The notes under the pieces: model-generated
Seen by the model: only the letters and a program-made list of their open reading frames with translations
The model's database searches: none
What the model was told of the DNA's origin: nothing
Assembly (NCBI GenBank): GCA_029776255.1
Contig: JAKOTN010000113.1
Location: 56,145 to 120,144, forward strand
Direction of reading: 5' to 3'
Source of the DNA: Pseudomonadota bacterium
GTDB lineage: Bacteria > Pseudomonadota > Gammaproteobacteria > Burkholderiales > Rhodocyclaceae
Length of the DNA: 64,000 nucleotides
Shown: piece by piece, positions 46,115 to 55,948 of the stretch
Numbering within the stretch: the first letter of the stretch is position 1
Layout of the letters: each line of letters opens with the position of its first letter
Position numbers and translations under genes: made by a program

Positions 46115-47167
46115 TCAGATCTCGTCGTGGTTCGACCGCCGGCTCGCGGACGTTTCGGACAACGGCCAACGCGGACGCACGGCAAACGCGCCGCCGACCT
46201 TGCCGCTGGCGCCGGCCTGCAGACGCAAGGCGCCGGCCAGGGCGATCATCGCGCCGTTATCGGTGCAAAATTCGAGTTCGGGATAGAACACGGCGACCTT
46301 GGCCTTGGCGGCGCGCGCATCGAGCTGACGGCGCAGCTCGCGATTGGCGCCGACGCCGCCGGCGACCACCAACTGCTTGAGACCGCTGCCGGAAACCGCT
46401 CGCAGGGCCTTGCTGACCAACACCTCGACGATGGCGTCCTGAAAAGCACGCGCGATATCGGCTCGTTGCAGCTCATCGAGAGTGCCTGCCTCGCGCACGC
46501 GTGTCAAGACGGCGGTTTTCAGCCCGCTGAAGCTGAAATCGAGATCCCCGGAATTCAACATCGGGCGGGGAAAACGCACCCGATCGGCCCGGCCATCGGC
46601 GGCGAGGGCCGCCAGCGCCGGCCCGCCGGGATAGCCGAGACCGAGCAATTTGGCGGTTTTGTCGAACGCCTCGCCGGCGGCGTCGTCGAGCGTTTCACCC
46701 AGCAACACGTAATCGCCGACACCGGCGACATGCATCAACTGGCTGTGACCGCCGGAAACCAGCAGGGCGATAAAGGGAAACACCGGCGGGGTCGCCGACA
46801 GCAGCGGCGACAGCAGATGGCCTTCCAGATGGTGAACCGGCACGGTCGGCACCGCCAGGGCCATTGCCAGCGCCTCGGCGAACGCCGCGCCGACCAGCAG
46901 CGCGCCGGCCAGACCGGGGCCTTGGGTATAGGCAACGGCATCGATGCATTGCAGCGACAGCCCGCTATCGGCCACCACCTTGCGCAGCAGGGGCACGAGG
47001 TGACGGATGTGATCGCGCGACGCCAGTTCCGGCACCACGCCGCCATAGGCTTGGTGCATCGGCACTTGCGAATGAAGGGCATGCGCCAACAGCCGGCCAC
47101 CGTCAGCGGTGCTGTAGAGGGCAAAACCCGTTTCGTCGCAGGACGTTTCGATACCGAGAACCAGCAT
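46115..47167 (-). CDS. tsaD: tRNA N6-adenosine threonylcarbamoyltransferase TsaD
   Basis: Transfers the threonylcarbamoyl group to A37 of tRNAs reading ANN codons. The 350-residue protein starts [14 protein letters not shown], has the metal-binding pair in [13 protein letters not shown] (about 112-124), the [13 protein letters not shown]ase motif and a C-terminal [10 protein letters not shown] followed by [10 protein letters not shown]. All motifs are intact. It is convergent with the PLD-FHA gene and 52 bases downstream of the Crp/Fnr-type gene on the same strand. Confidence 0.96.
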   Translation of the reverse strand: MLVLGIETSCDETGFALYSTADGGRLLAHALHSQVPMHQAYGGVVPELASRDHIRHLVPLLRKVVADSGLSLQCIDAVAYTQGPGLAGALLVGAAFAEALAMALAVPTVPVHHLEGHLLSPLLSATPPVFPFIALLVSGGHSQLMHVAGVGDYVLLGETLDDAAGEAFDKTAKLLGLGYPGGPALAALAADGRADRVRFPRPMLNSGDLDFSFSGLKTAVLTRVREAGTLDELQRADIARAFQDAIVEVLVSKALRAVSGSGLKQLVVAGGVGANRELRRQLDARAAKAKVAVFYPELEFCTDNGAMIALAGALRLQAGASGKVGGAFAVRPRWPLSETSASRRSNHDEI

Positions 47168-47219
47168 GGCGGCATTTTACTCCAGCCGTCGACACCACGG
47201 CTCGGCAGGCGCGGGTTTC

Positions 47220-47987
47220 TCAGCCGCCGCCGACGGCTCCCGGGCGCAAGGCGAAGACCCGCCCCGCCGGCCGGTTGCCGCTGTGCAAGGGCGCCAACAC
47301 ACCGGATTCGCGCAAGCGACTGACCATGCGCGAAACGGTTTCGAGCGTCAGGGCGGTTATTTCCGCCATATCCTGGCGTGAAGGCAGCGCGACCTGCAAA
47401 TCGCCGTCGACGTTGCCGGCAACGCGCGGCTCGCACACGGCGGGTGTCTGCGCCAGCATCGACACCAAGCGACCGACGCGATCGGCGGCCTGACCGCAAC
47501 GCAGGGCGATCACTTCCGCCGCGCGCCGCTCGGCCTTGGCCAAGGCGCGCAGCAAGGTTTCGTCGGCGGATCGGCGGCACCGCCAGAACATCCCAACGGA
47601 CCACGGCGCAAGAACGCAAGGAACCAGCGCGGTTGCGGAAAAAGTGTACTGCCCGAAAAGCAGCGTCTCGACGCCGATGACATCGCCCTTGACCGCGATG
47701 GTGGCGAATCCTTGTTCGCCATCGACGCCGGGGCGATCCAGCCGCACCGAACCGCTGAGCAAACACCACGCCACACCGGCGCTGCCCGCCGTGTAGATAC
47801 GCTGTGCACGCGCCAGATGGCGTTTTTCTGGCCAAACACCGCCAACCGCTCCGCCACGGTTCCGCGACGACGTTTGAAAGGGCGCGTCAAACGTCGACTC
47901 GGCCGCCTTGACCTGGTTGACCAAGTGCGGGCTTGCTTTCGAGGCCACGACAACGCGCAAGGGCACGGCCTGCTTGATCGAAGACAC
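47220..47987 (-). CDS. Crp/Fnr-family transcriptional regulator (GTG start)
   Basis: 255-residue regulator with a cyclic-nucleotide-binding-like beta-roll (about 50-150, including GDVIGVETLLFGQYTFSATA) and a C-terminal winged helix with the recognition helix in MAEITALTLETVSRMVSRL, the Fnr-type ETVSR pattern. The few cysteines do not form the N-terminal FNR iron-sulfur cluster, so it is not an oxygen sensor of the FNR type. GTG at 47987 is chosen for its strong GGAGAGAAA ribosome binding site; longer in-frame starts at 48080 or 48104 are possible. It is divergent from the molybdopterin oxidoreductase gene and may regulate it. Confidence 0.82.
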   Translation of the reverse strand: MSSIKQAVPLRVVVASKASPHLVNQVKAAESTFDAPFQTSSRNRGGAVGGVWPEKRHLARAQRIYTAGSAGVAWCLLSGSVRLDRPGVDGEQGFATIAVKGDVIGVETLLFGQYTFSATALVPCVLAPWSVGMFWRCRRSADETLLRALAKAERRAAEVIALRCGQAADRVGRLVSMLAQTPAVCEPRVAGNVDGDLQVALPSRQDMAEITALTLETVSRMVSRLRESGVLAPLHSGNRPAGRVFALRPGAVGGG

Positions 47988-48202
47988 GGCGTTTCTCTCC
48001 ACGGCGAGGACATTCGGTATTCTAGAAAGCCGTTTCGGATCGCGGAATGCGACAAATCGCCGCACATGAACGTTGGCCATCGGCGGCGTGGCCCGCCGGG
48101 CCATCGCTTCATCCTTCCCCGCGCCTTCTTTTTCTGATCTGATGGCGTTTTTCGCGGCCTGCCGACGTCATGCCCATGCCGCGTGTCGACGGAGTAGAAA
48201 CC

Positions 48203-50284
48203 ATGCCGACCGCCACGAACCCCACCAAACATCCCAACGGCCGCGTGCGCGGCGCCTGCCCGCACGATTGCCCTGACACCTGCGCGCTCGACGTCGTCGT
48301 CGTCGACGGCCGTGTCGTCAAGGTCACCGGCGCCGCCGACCACCCGCCCACCGCCGGCGTGTTGTGTCCCAAGGTGGCTTTTTACCCCGAGCGCATTTAT
48401 CACCCCGACCGCCTGCTTTATCCGCAACGCCGCGTCGGCGGCAAGGGACCGGGCGCGAAATTCACGCGTATTTCATGGGACGAAGCGTTGCGCACGATCG
48501 CCGAGCGCTTCCGGCAAATCGCCGACGCACACGGCGCCGAGGCGATCGTGCCGTACAGCTATGCCGGCAATTCCGGTCTGCTGGGCTACGGCTCGATGGA
48601 CCGCCGTTTCTTCCATCGCCTCGGCGCCTCGCGACTCGACCGGACGATCTGCGCCAGCGCCGGCGCCGCCGGTTATTCGGCGACGATAGGCGCCAGCGTC
48701 GGCTTTGACGCCGAGGCGATCGTCGACGCGCGGTTGCTCATTCTCTGGGGCACCAACAGCGTCGTCTCCAACCTGCATTTCTGGCGACTGGCGCAAGAAG
48801 CGCGGCGGCGCGGCGCGCGCCTGATCGCCATCGACCCCTGCCGCACCGTCACCGCCGAGAAGTGCGACTGGCACATCGCCCCGCTGCCGGGCACCGACAG
48901 CGCGCTGGCACTGGGAATGATGCACGTGCTGATTCGCGACGACTTGCTCGATCGCGACTACATCGAACGCCATACCCTGGGTTTCGACGCCCTGCGACAA
49001 CGTGTTCGCGACTACCCGCCGGCACGCGTCGCGGCGATCTGCGACATCGACGAGGCCGATGTCGAAAAACTCGCGCACGCGTACGGCACCGCCACCCCGG
49101 CGGCGATTCGCGCCAACTACGGTCTCAACCGCACCGCCGGCGGCGGCATGGCCCTGCGCACCGTCGCCTGCCTGCCGGCGCTGACCGGCGCCTGGCGTCA
49201 TCCGGCGGGAGGCATCCTGCTGTCGACCTCGGGCAACTACCCGGTCGACAGCCACGCGCTGGAGCGCCCGGATCTGATGCCGACGCCGCGACCGCGAACG
49301 ATCAACATGAGCACCATCGGCCACGATCTGTTGCGCGCGCAACCGCCGATCAAGGCGCTGTTCGTTTACAACAGCAACCCGGTCGCCGTCGCGCCGCATG
49401 CGGCCGAGGTGGTACGCGGCTTCGCCCGCGACGACCTGTTCACCGTGGTCCACGATCTCTTCCAGACCGATACCGCCGACCATGCCGACATTTTGCTGCC
49501 GGCACCCAGCCACATGGAGCAGCTCGACATCCACAAATCCTACGGCCATCTGCACATCCAGTTGAACCGGCCGGCCATCGCACCGCTCGGCGAGGCGCTG
49601 TCGAACACCGAACTTTTCCGCCGCCTGGCTCGCCAGATGGGTTTCGACGACGCCTGTTTCGCCGACAGCGACGAGGATCTGTGTCGGCAGGCCTTCGACT
49701 GGCGCGACCCGCGCCTGGCCGGCGTGTCGTGGGACACACTCAAGGCCACCGGCCACGCCCGCTTGAACCTGCCGTCCGGGGCGGCGCCGTTCGCCAACGG
49801 CGGCTTCCCGACGCCTTCCGGCAAGTGCGAGTTCTACAGCGAGAACATGGCGCGGGCCGGTCTCGACCCGCTGCCCGCTTTCATCGCCCCGCGCGAGTGG
49901 CGACAAAGCCCGCTGGCACGGGATTTTCCGCTGGCGCTGATCACCCCGCCGGCGCGCAACTTCCTGAACACCAGCTTCGCCAACTCGCCGCGTTTTCTGG
50001 CCCAGGAACAGTCGCCCGCCGTTCACTTGCATCCCGACGACGCGGCCGCGCGCGGCATTGGCGAGCAGACGACGGTGCGCATTTTCAATCGGCGCGGCGA
50101 ATTCCGTGCCCGCGCCATCGTCAGCGAGCGCGTCCGGCCGGGGGTGGCGATGGCCACCTCGATCTGGTGGCGCAAACTGTCGCCCGACGGCCGCAACTGC
50201 AACGAGGTGACCAGCCAGGCGCTGACCGACATGGGCCAGGGCGCGACGTTTTACGATTGCCTGGTCGAAGTGGCGCCGGTTTAG
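48203..50284 (+). CDS. Molybdopterin-dependent oxidoreductase (DMSO reductase family)
   Basis: 693-residue catalytic subunit, probably cytoplasmic because no signal or Tat motif precedes it. The N terminus binds a [4Fe-4S] cluster through CPHDCPDTC and a distal Cys in GVLCPK. MGD-binding segments include GTNSVVSNLHFWRL, TAGGGMALRT, YNSNPVAVAP and a C-terminal molydopterin dinucleotide-binding domain (about 580-690). No dedicated electron-transfer subunit is adjacent, as in many solitary formate-dehydrogenase-like or BisC-like members. Substrate unknown. The start at 48203 follows GGAG; an upstream in-frame ATG at 48170 has no good ribosome binding site. Confidence 0.9.
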   Translation: MPTATNPTKHPNGRVRGACPHDCPDTCALDVVVVDGRVVKVTGAADHPPTAGVLCPKVAFYPERIYHPDRLLYPQRRVGGKGPGAKFTRISWDEALRTIAERFRQIADAHGAEAIVPYSYAGNSGLLGYGSMDRRFFHRLGASRLDRTICASAGAAGYSATIGASVGFDAEAIVDARLLILWGTNSVVSNLHFWRLAQEARRRGARLIAIDPCRTVTAEKCDWHIAPLPGTDSALALGMMHVLIRDDLLDRDYIERHTLGFDALRQRVRDYPPARVAAICDIDEADVEKLAHAYGTATPAAIRANYGLNRTAGGGMALRTVACLPALTGAWRHPAGGILLSTSGNYPVDSHALERPDLMPTPRPRTINMSTIGHDLLRAQPPIKALFVYNSNPVAVAPHAAEVVRGFARDDLFTVVHDLFQTDTADHADILLPAPSHMEQLDIHKSYGHLHIQLNRPAIAPLGEALSNTELFRRLARQMGFDDACFADSDEDLCRQAFDWRDPRLAGVSWDTLKATGHARLNLPSGAAPFANGGFPTPSGKCEFYSENMARAGLDPLPAFIAPREWRQSPLARDFPLALITPPARNFLNTSFANSPRFLAQEQSPAVHLHPDDAAARGIGEQTTVRIFNRRGEFRARAIVSERVRPGVAMATSIWWRKLSPDGRNCNEVTSQALTDMGQGATFYDCLVEVAPV

Positions 50285-50287
50285 GGT

Positions 50288-50626
50288 TTAGGCGTCCGCC
50301 GCGGCTTCCAGACGGTCGAGCGCCCCTGCGATCGTCGCGACATCGGACGGACGGACCAAACGCTCGATTTCCCGCCCCTGCCGCATGAACACCAGTGTCG
50401 GCCACAGTTTGACACGGAACGAGCGCCCGAGCGGACGGCCGGGACCGTCCTCGATCTTCAGGTGCCGCACGGCGCGATGCGCGGCGAAAGCTTGCGCCAG
50501 CAAGGCTTGCGCCGCCTGGCAATGGCCGCACCACGGCGTGCCGAACTCGATCACCAGCGCGTCGGGAAGCGCGTCGACCGCGGCGCGCGTCGGCTCGGTT
50601 TCGGCGAATACGGCGTTGAATCCCAT
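50288..50626 (-). CDS. Thioredoxin-fold protein
   Basis: 112-residue cytosolic protein with a thioredoxin active site FGTPWCGHCQAAQ (CGHC) and the cis-Pro loop LWPTLVF. CGHC is typical of more oxidising thioredoxin-like proteins. The start at 50626 follows GGAGA; an upstream start at 50683 would add 19 non-conserved residues. It is convergent with the molybdopterin oxidoreductase gene (4 bases between them), and downstream of the small lipoprotein gene. Confidence 0.88.
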   Translation of the reverse strand: MGFNAVFAETEPTRAAVDALPDALVIEFGTPWCGHCQAAQALLAQAFAAHRAVRHLKIEDGPGRPLGRSFRVKLWPTLVFMRQGREIERLVRPSDVATIAGALDRLEAAADA

Positions 50627-50687
50627 GGCGTCTCCATTGGCGGTGAGAGTAAAACGGTTGACCGATCGCTCCGCGACGGTCACCGGC

Positions 50688-50951
50688 TTATTTCAGATTC
50701 CGCGCCGACAGGACCATCACCTTGCCGGCCAGGAAGGCGATCACGATCCCGCGGCCGTCGTTCCCCCAGCGGCAGGTGCGCACACCCAGCAGTTCGTCGC
50801 AGGACGCCGGATCGCCGACGATCGCCGTGACTTCGTCGTAGGTCTGTCCGACATGCAGTCGGTTGTAGTTTTCCAGGCTGACTTTCCGCGCGCAGGCCAG
50901 CAGCGTGCCGGCGAGCATGGCGATCAGGAAATGGCGGCAACGGGTGGGCAT
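50688..50951 (-). CDS. Small SmpA/OmlA-like lipoprotein
   Basis: 87-residue protein: lipoprotein signal with lipobox LLAC at about 17-20, then NYNRLHVGQTYDEVTAIVGDPASC, which is the SmpA/BamE-like beta-lactamase-inhibitor fold motif (GMtydEV...lG.P). Two Cys in the mature part (DPASCDELLGVRTC) may form a disulfide. It follows dnaE by 26 bases on the same strand. Function unknown. Confidence 0.8.
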   Translation of the reverse strand: MPTRCRHFLIAMLAGTLLACARKVSLENYNRLHVGQTYDEVTAIVGDPASCDELLGVRTCRWGNDGRGIVIAFLAGKVMVLSARNLK

Positions 50952-50977
50952 CGGCGTGGCTTCTCCGGCGAACAGGT

Positions 50978-53900
50978 TCAGGGGTAATCGATGGTGGCGT
51001 TGTCCTGGCCCAGCCATTCGCGCAGCGCGCTGAGCAGATCGTCTTCCAGCCGCACGCGGTTGGCGTCGCCCAAAGCCAGTTCGCACGTCGCCTCGCGGTT
51101 GCGATAGGACACGCGCACCGGGCAATCGCCGGGCGTGAACGGCGCGAGCAAGTCGCGCAGACGTTGCGCGGTGGCGCGCGGATTGGCGCCGGCCTGACCG
51201 TTCAGCGACAGACGCAAGAGACGGGCGAAGCGACCACGTGCCTCGGCCAGGGTCAGCAGGCGCTCGGCGACGATCTTCACCCGACCTTCGCCGGCAAAGT
51301 CGTCGCGCTGCACGCGACCCTCGACGATCAACACCTCGTCTTCCCGGATCTTGGCGCGCTCGGTGTCGAGCAGTTCGCTGAACACCGAGACCTCCAGCGC
51401 GCTGGTGCCGTCGTCGAGCTGGATGTACACCATCTTGCCGCGCGCGGTCAGTTTGCCGCGGATACCGGTGACCAGGCCGGCGAGATACTGTGTTTCCTTG
51501 CGCGCTTCGAGCGCGGCCAGCGGCTTGCGCACGAAACGGGCGATCTCCGCCCGCACGCCATGGAAGGGGTGGCCGGAAAAAAAGAAACCCAGCGCCAGCT
51601 TTTCCTCGCTCAGTTGTTGCCGTTCGCTCCAGCGCGGCACTTCGACGTATCGCGGGCCGTGTTCGCCGTTTTCGTCGCCGCCCGCTTCGAAAATGTCGAA
51701 CAGACTGACCTGCATGGCGTTGCGCTCGGCCTGCTCCGAGGCGTCCATGGCAATGCCGACCGACGCGATCAGACGCGCGCGATGGTCGTCGAGCGCATCG
51801 AAGGCGCCCGCGCGAATCAGTGCTTCGATGGTGCGGCGATTGACCGTGCGTTTGTCGATGCGGCGGCAGAAATCGAAGAGATCCTTGAACGGGCCACCGC
51901 TCGCTCGCGCTTTCAGGATGGCGTTGACCGCCTGTTCGCCGGTGCCCTTGACCGCGCCAAGCCCATAGCGGATGGTCTGCCGGTCAACCGGCGTGAAGCG
52001 GTAATCGGAGGCATTGACGTCCGGCGCGAGAATCTTCAACCCATTGGCGAGTGCGTCGTCGTGAAAGATTTTCACCGTATCGGTGACGTCCATGTCCGAG
52101 GACAGCGTCGCCGCCATGAACGCCGCGCAATGATGCGCCTTCAGCCAGGCCGTGTGGTAGGTGACGACCGCGTAGGCGGCGGTATGCGACTTGTTGAAGC
52201 CGTATTCGGCGAATTTTTCCATCAGATCGAAAAGCTGCATCGCCAGTTTTTCGTCGTAGCCCTTCTTTTTCGCGCCCTCGCGCATCAGGTCGCGATGCAA
52301 GGCCATTTCCTCGGCTTTTTTCTTGCCCATCGCCCGCCGCAACAGATCGGCGGCGCCGAGGGTGTAGCCGCCGATGATCTGCGCGATCTGCATCACCTGT
52401 TCCTGGTAAACGATGACGCCGTAGGTCGGTTCGAGACAGTTTTTCAGATCGTCGATGAAGTAATCGATCTTCTGTTGCCCCTTTTTGCGCAGGATGAAGT
52501 CGTCGACCATCCCGGAACCGAGCGGGCCGGGCCGGTACAGGGCGAGAACGGCGATGATGTCTTCGAAACGGTCCGGCGCCAGCTTGCGAACCAGCTTCTT
52601 CATGCCTTCCGATTCGACCTGGAAAATCGCCGTGGTGTTGCCGTCCTTGAGAATCCGGTACGCCCGCGGGTCGTCGAAGGCGAGCATGTCGAGCGCCGGG
52701 CGCTCGCCGGTGAGCCGTTCGACGTAATCGACCGCCAACTGGATGATCGTCAGATTGCGCAAACCCAGGAAGTCGAACTTGACCAGGCCGACTTTCTCGA
52801 CATCGTCCTTGTCGTACTGCGAAACCACCGAGCCACCGCCGTCGGCCGAATAGACCGGGCAAAAATCGGTCAGCTTGCCGGGTGCGATCAGCACGCCGCC
52901 GGCGTGCATGCCGACGTTGCGGGTCAGGTCCTCCAGACGGACGGCCAGGTCGAAAAGATCGCGGACCTCCTCCTCGTCCTCGATGCGCGCCTTGAGTTGC
53001 GGTTCGGCGACGATCGCCTTGGCTAGCGACAGCGGTTTGTTGGTTTCGACCGGAATCAGTTTCGACAACTGATCGCAAAAGTTGTATGGCAGATCAAGCA
53101 CGCGGCCGACATCGCGAATCACCGCTTTCGACGACATGGTGCCGAAAGTGACGATCTGCGACACCGCCGCCGCGCCGTATTTCCCGCGCACGTATTCGAT
53201 CACCCGCCCGCGGTTGTCCTGGCAGAAATCGATGTCGAAGTCGGGCATCGACACCCGCTCGGGATTGAGGAAGCGTTCAAAGAGCAAGGCGAAACGCAGC
53301 GGGTCGAGGTCGGTGATGCCCAGCGCGTAGGCCACCACCGAGCCGGCGCCCGAGCCGCGCCCCGGACCGACCGGACAGCCGTTCCGCTTCGCCCAGTTGA
53401 TGAAATCGGCAACGATCAGGAAGTAACCGGGAAAACCCATCTGCACGATGGTGTCGGTTTCCAGCTGGAGGCGGGCGTCGTAAGGCGCGCGTTGCGCCGC
53501 GCGCGCGGCCGGGTCGGGGAAAAGCTGCGCGAGGCGGACTTCCAGACCGGCGACGGCTTCCTGGCGCAGAAAATCGTCGAGGGTCAATCCCGGGGGGGGC
53601 GGAAAATCGGGCAAATAATTCTTGCCAAGCACAATTTGCAAATTGCAGCGCTTGGCGATTTCGACCGCGTTTTCCAGGGCCGCCGGCAAATCGGCGAACA
53701 AGGCGCGCATTTCGGCGGTCGATTTGAAGTACTGCTCCTCGGTGTACAGGCGCGGACGGCGCGCGTCGCCGAGCATGTACCCCTCCGCAATGCACACTCG
53801 CGCTTCATGCGCCTTGAAGTCGTCGCGGTCTAGAAACTGGATCGGATGCGTCGCCACCAAGGGCAAGGCCAGATCGGCCGCCAGATCGGCGGTGGCGGCG

Positions 53901-54448
53901 ACCATCTGTTCCTGCCGCGGTTGACCGTAGCGCTGCACTTCGAGGTAAAACGCGTCCGGAAAGAGCCGCGCCCATTCTTCCGCCCGCCGACCCGCTTGCT
54001 GACGATTGCCCTGCGCCAAGGCCTCGCCGACATCGCCGGCGCCGGCGCCGGACAGGGCGAGCAGGCCGTCGACACCCACCTCCCGCAGCATCCGCCGGGT
54101 GATTTCGGCGCGGCCATGCACGCGCGGCGCGAGATAGGCGCGCGACAACAGTTCGCAAAGCTGCAAATAGCCCCGGTGCGAGCGGCAAAGCAACAACAGG
54201 CGGTACGGACGATCCGGATCGTTGTCGTTGGCGATGAACACGTCGCTGCCGAGCAGCGGCTTGACACCCTTGTAACGCGCCGCCGAATAGAATTTGACCA
54301 GACCGAAGAGATTGGCGAGGTCGGTCAGCGCCAGCGCCGGCATGCCGTCGGCCGCCGCGCGGGCCACGGCATCGCCAAGGCGGACGATACCGTCGGAGAT
54401 CGAATATTCGCTGTGCAGACGAAGGTGGATGAACGGCGGTTCGGACAT
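50978..54448 (-). CDS. dnaE: DNA polymerase III subunit alpha
   Basis: Replicative polymerase catalytic subunit of 1156 residues, a normal DnaE1 length. The N-terminal PHP domain starts FIHLRLHSEYSISDGIVRL. The palm carries the catalytic carboxylates in MPDFDIDFCQDNR and the preceding GPGRGSGAGSVVAYAL. Finger and little-finger segments such as IAVLALYRPGPLGSGM and GFNKSHTAAYAVVTYHTAWLKAHH follow, then a C-terminal OB domain (about 965-1060) and tau-binding tail. It appears intact and is preceded by the nrsF-sigF operon on the same strand. Confidence 0.98.
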   Translation of the reverse strand: MSEPPFIHLRLHSEYSISDGIVRLGDAVARAAADGMPALALTDLANLFGLVKFYSAARYKGVKPLLGSDVFIANDNDPDRPYRLLLLCRSHRGYLQLCELLSRAYLAPRVHGRAEITRRMLREVGVDGLLALSGAGAGDVGEALAQGNRQQAGRRAEEWARLFPDAFYLEVQRYGQPRQEQMVAATADLAADLALPLVATHPIQFLDRDDFKAHEARVCIAEGYMLGDARRPRLYTEEQYFKSTAEMRALFADLPAALENAVEIAKRCNLQIVLGKNYLPDFPPPPGLTLDDFLRQEAVAGLEVRLAQLFPDPAARAAQRAPYDARLQLETDTIVQMGFPGYFLIVADFINWAKRNGCPVGPGRGSGAGSVVAYALGITDLDPLRFALLFERFLNPERVSMPDFDIDFCQDNRGRVIEYVRGKYGAAAVSQIVTFGTMSSKAVIRDVGRVLDLPYNFCDQLSKLIPVETNKPLSLAKAIVAEPQLKARIEDEEEVRDLFDLAVRLEDLTRNVGMHAGGVLIAPGKLTDFCPVYSADGGGSVVSQYDKDDVEKVGLVKFDFLGLRNLTIIQLAVDYVERLTGERPALDMLAFDDPRAYRILKDGNTTAIFQVESEGMKKLVRKLAPDRFEDIIAVLALYRPGPLGSGMVDDFILRKKGQQKIDYFIDDLKNCLEPTYGVIVYQEQVMQIAQIIGGYTLGAADLLRRAMGKKKAEEMALHRDLMREGAKKKGYDEKLAMQLFDLMEKFAEYGFNKSHTAAYAVVTYHTAWLKAHHCAAFMAATLSSDMDVTDTVKIFHDDALANGLKILAPDVNASDYRFTPVDRQTIRYGLGAVKGTGEQAVNAILKARASGGPFKDLFDFCRRIDKRTVNRRTIEALIRAGAFDALDDHRARLIASVGIAMDASEQAERNAMQVSLFDIFEAGGDENGEHGPRYVEVPRWSERQQLSEEKLALGFFFSGHPFHGVRAEIARFVRKPLAALEARKETQYLAGLVTGIRGKLTARGKMVYIQLDDGTSALEVSVFSELLDTERAKIREDEVLIVEGRVQRDDFAGEGRVKIVAERLLTLAEARGRFARLLRLSLNGQAGANPRATAQRLRDLLAPFTPGDCPVRVSYRNREATCELALGDANRVRLEDDLLSALREWLGQDNATIDYP

Positions 54449-54527
54449 CCGGCCATTCTACCCCGACGCGGCAAGCGGCAGTCGGCCGACGGGCGGGAAA
54501 CGGACGGACAACGGACGCGGAAACGCC

Positions 54528-55169
54528 TCACCAGCGCAGCACGAAGTGGCCCAGTCCCGCGCCAAGCACGGCCGGTATCAACATTCCGAGCAAATACCAG
54601 AAACCGATGAACGGCGCGGCCATTTCCGGGCAATGCAGGCAATACACCAGCGCGGCGATCGCTCCCGCCAGCAAACCGGCGATGAAACCGGCGGTTCGCG
54701 GCCGTGTCGGCGCGCGCCCTTTCATCGCCAGCATGGCAGCGACGAAGGCCGGCACCGAAATCTGCGCGATCAGCCAGGGACACACGCGCCACGTGGAGCC
54801 GAAAAACAGCGCCGAGCGTTGAGCGGATTCCGCGTCGAGCAAGGCATGGATGGCAATCGCCCACATCAGCACGACAGGCGCCGCCATCAAGCTCGGCAGG
54901 CTGTCCAGCCGGGCACCGGGGCGCGACAGGCGCGAAGCGGCGAACAGCGCGGTGGCCAACAAACTGGCGACGAATCCGATCTTCAGCCAGAACATGGGCA
55001 GGAAAACCGCCTCCACGAGATCCGGACGCAATCGCATCGTATACAGCATCGACGCGACCGACCCCAGCATCCCGCAGCCGATGGCGATGGCGAAACGGCG
55101 CGCCGCCGCGCGCGGTTCGACGACGTCGACCCCGGTGGACAACAAGCCGATCAGTTCGTCAGTCTTCAT
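54528..55169 (-). CDS. nrsF: Anti-sigma factor NrsF (DUF1109)
   Basis: 213-residue inner-membrane protein with six predicted helices and conserved cysteines at the membrane faces (CGML near 32, RVCPW and YCLHCPEM in the C-terminal half). This is the DUF1109/NrsF layout; NrsF holds SigF until oxidants or metals act on its cysteines (known from Caulobacter and Azospira). The ATG overlaps the sigF stop codon (ATGA), so the pair is translationally coupled. It lies next to the YedYZ-MrpX genes that this pair should control. Confidence 0.92.
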   Translation of the reverse strand: MKTDELIGLLSTGVDVVEPRAAARRFAIAIGCGMLGSVASMLYTMRLRPDLVEAVFLPMFWLKIGFVASLLATALFAASRLSRPGARLDSLPSLMAAPVVLMWAIAIHALLDAESAQRSALFFGSTWRVCPWLIAQISVPAFVAAMLAMKGRAPTRPRTAGFIAGLLAGAIAALVYCLHCPEMAAPFIGFWYLLGMLIPAVLGAGLGHFVLRW

Positions 55170-55738
55170 TTCAAGCCCCTCAGCTTCGCGGCCAACGCCT
55201 TCAACCCACGATGGACGCCAACCTTGATCGCCGATTCGGACATGCCGGTCACTCTGGCGGCTTCCTGTACCGACAAACCATCCAATTTGGTGTGAATGAT
55301 CGGCAAACGCTGTCGTGCGGGCAATTCGGCAAGCAACTTGTGCAAATCGCGATGCGCGTCGGCGGCATCGGTGTCGACGCTCGAGAAAAGATCCCGTTCA
55401 TCGTCCAGTGGATCGGTCAGCAGTTCCCGAGCGGCGCGCCGACGTAACAGATCGATGAGTTTGTAGCGCGCGATCGCCTGCACCCAGGCCGACAACGGCT
55501 GACCGGGGTTGTAGGTGTGACGCTGGTTATGAACGGCAAGCAGCGATTCTTGCAACAGGTCCTCCACGTCGTTCGGCAAATCGGCCAGGCGTTTCCGCAG
55601 GAAAGCTCTGAGATGCGTGCTCAGTTCATCGAGGAATTCCCGATAGCACCGACTGTCGCCGGCGAGTCCGCCAAGAAACAGTTCCCGAAGACGTGCCTCC
55701 TTGGCTCGCCAGGCGTCCTCTTTCGATATTCGCGACAT
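55166..55738 (-). CDS. sigF: ECF sigma factor SigF
   Basis: 190-residue ECF-type sigma factor. Region 2 has [24 protein letters not shown] and [20 protein letters not shown], a signature of the SigF/ECF16-like group; region 4 is a helix-turn-helix with [24 protein letters not shown]. It directs transcription of the divergent yedZ1-yedY1-mrpX operon by analogy with Azospira. The ATG at 55738 is taken as start; a GTG three codons upstream is equally possible. A SigF-type promoter motif in the same direction (55754-55729) overlaps this start codon, which leaves the translation start open to question. Confidence 0.92.
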   Translation of the reverse strand: MSRISKEDAWRAKEARLRELFLGGLAGDSRCYREFLDELSTHLRAFLRKRLADLPNDVEDLLQESLLAVHNQRHTYNPGQPLSAWVQAIARYKLIDLLRRRAARELLTDPLDDERDLFSSVDTDAADAHRDLHKLLAELPARQRLPIIHTKLDGLSVQEAARVTGMSESAIKVGVHRGLKALAAKLRGLK

Positions 55739-55754
55739 CAGGCTCACGGGTTAC
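55729..55754 (-). promoter_or_regulatory. GTAACC-N16-CGAA element reading toward sigF
   Basis: On the minus strand TGTAACC (complement at 55749-55755) is followed by exactly 16 bases and CGAA (complement at 55729-55732), the same pattern as the divergent copy at 55801-55826 and the SigF-type consensus recalled from Caulobacter. The CGAA lies inside the annotated sigF coding region (codons 3-4), so a transcript from here would lack the ATG. Confidence 0.6.
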
Positions 55755-55800
55755 AGCCGACTGAACAATTCCACTTGCAGAAACAATTTTTTTCCATCGT

Positions 55801-55826
55801 GTAACCGTTCGCCGACTCTCGACGAA
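55801..55826 (+). promoter_or_regulatory. SigF-type promoter of the yedZ1-yedY1-mrpX operon
   Basis: GTAACC (55801-55806), 16 bases, CGAA (55823-55826): an exact fit to the ECF SigF consensus GTAACC-N16-CGAA as I recall it from Caulobacter. The predicted transcript starts near 55833 and leaves a leader of about 115 bases before yedZ1. Confidence 0.78.
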
Positions 55827-55948
55827 TTACCTTGCAGAACGCGGATGGACGCAATGGTAACCGAGCCGGTTGGAGAAAGGCTCGCGATCGACACCCGGCA
55901 AACAAACGTCTGGTCGCCACTTGGCCCGACAACCCGAAAAGAGCCAAC

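Noticed and set aside
47220..47987. The Crp/Fnr regulator as a true oxygen-sensing FNR that would bind the site at 29735
   Set aside because: It lacks the N-terminal cysteine cluster needed for a [4Fe-4S] centre; only its helix-turn-helix is Fnr-like.
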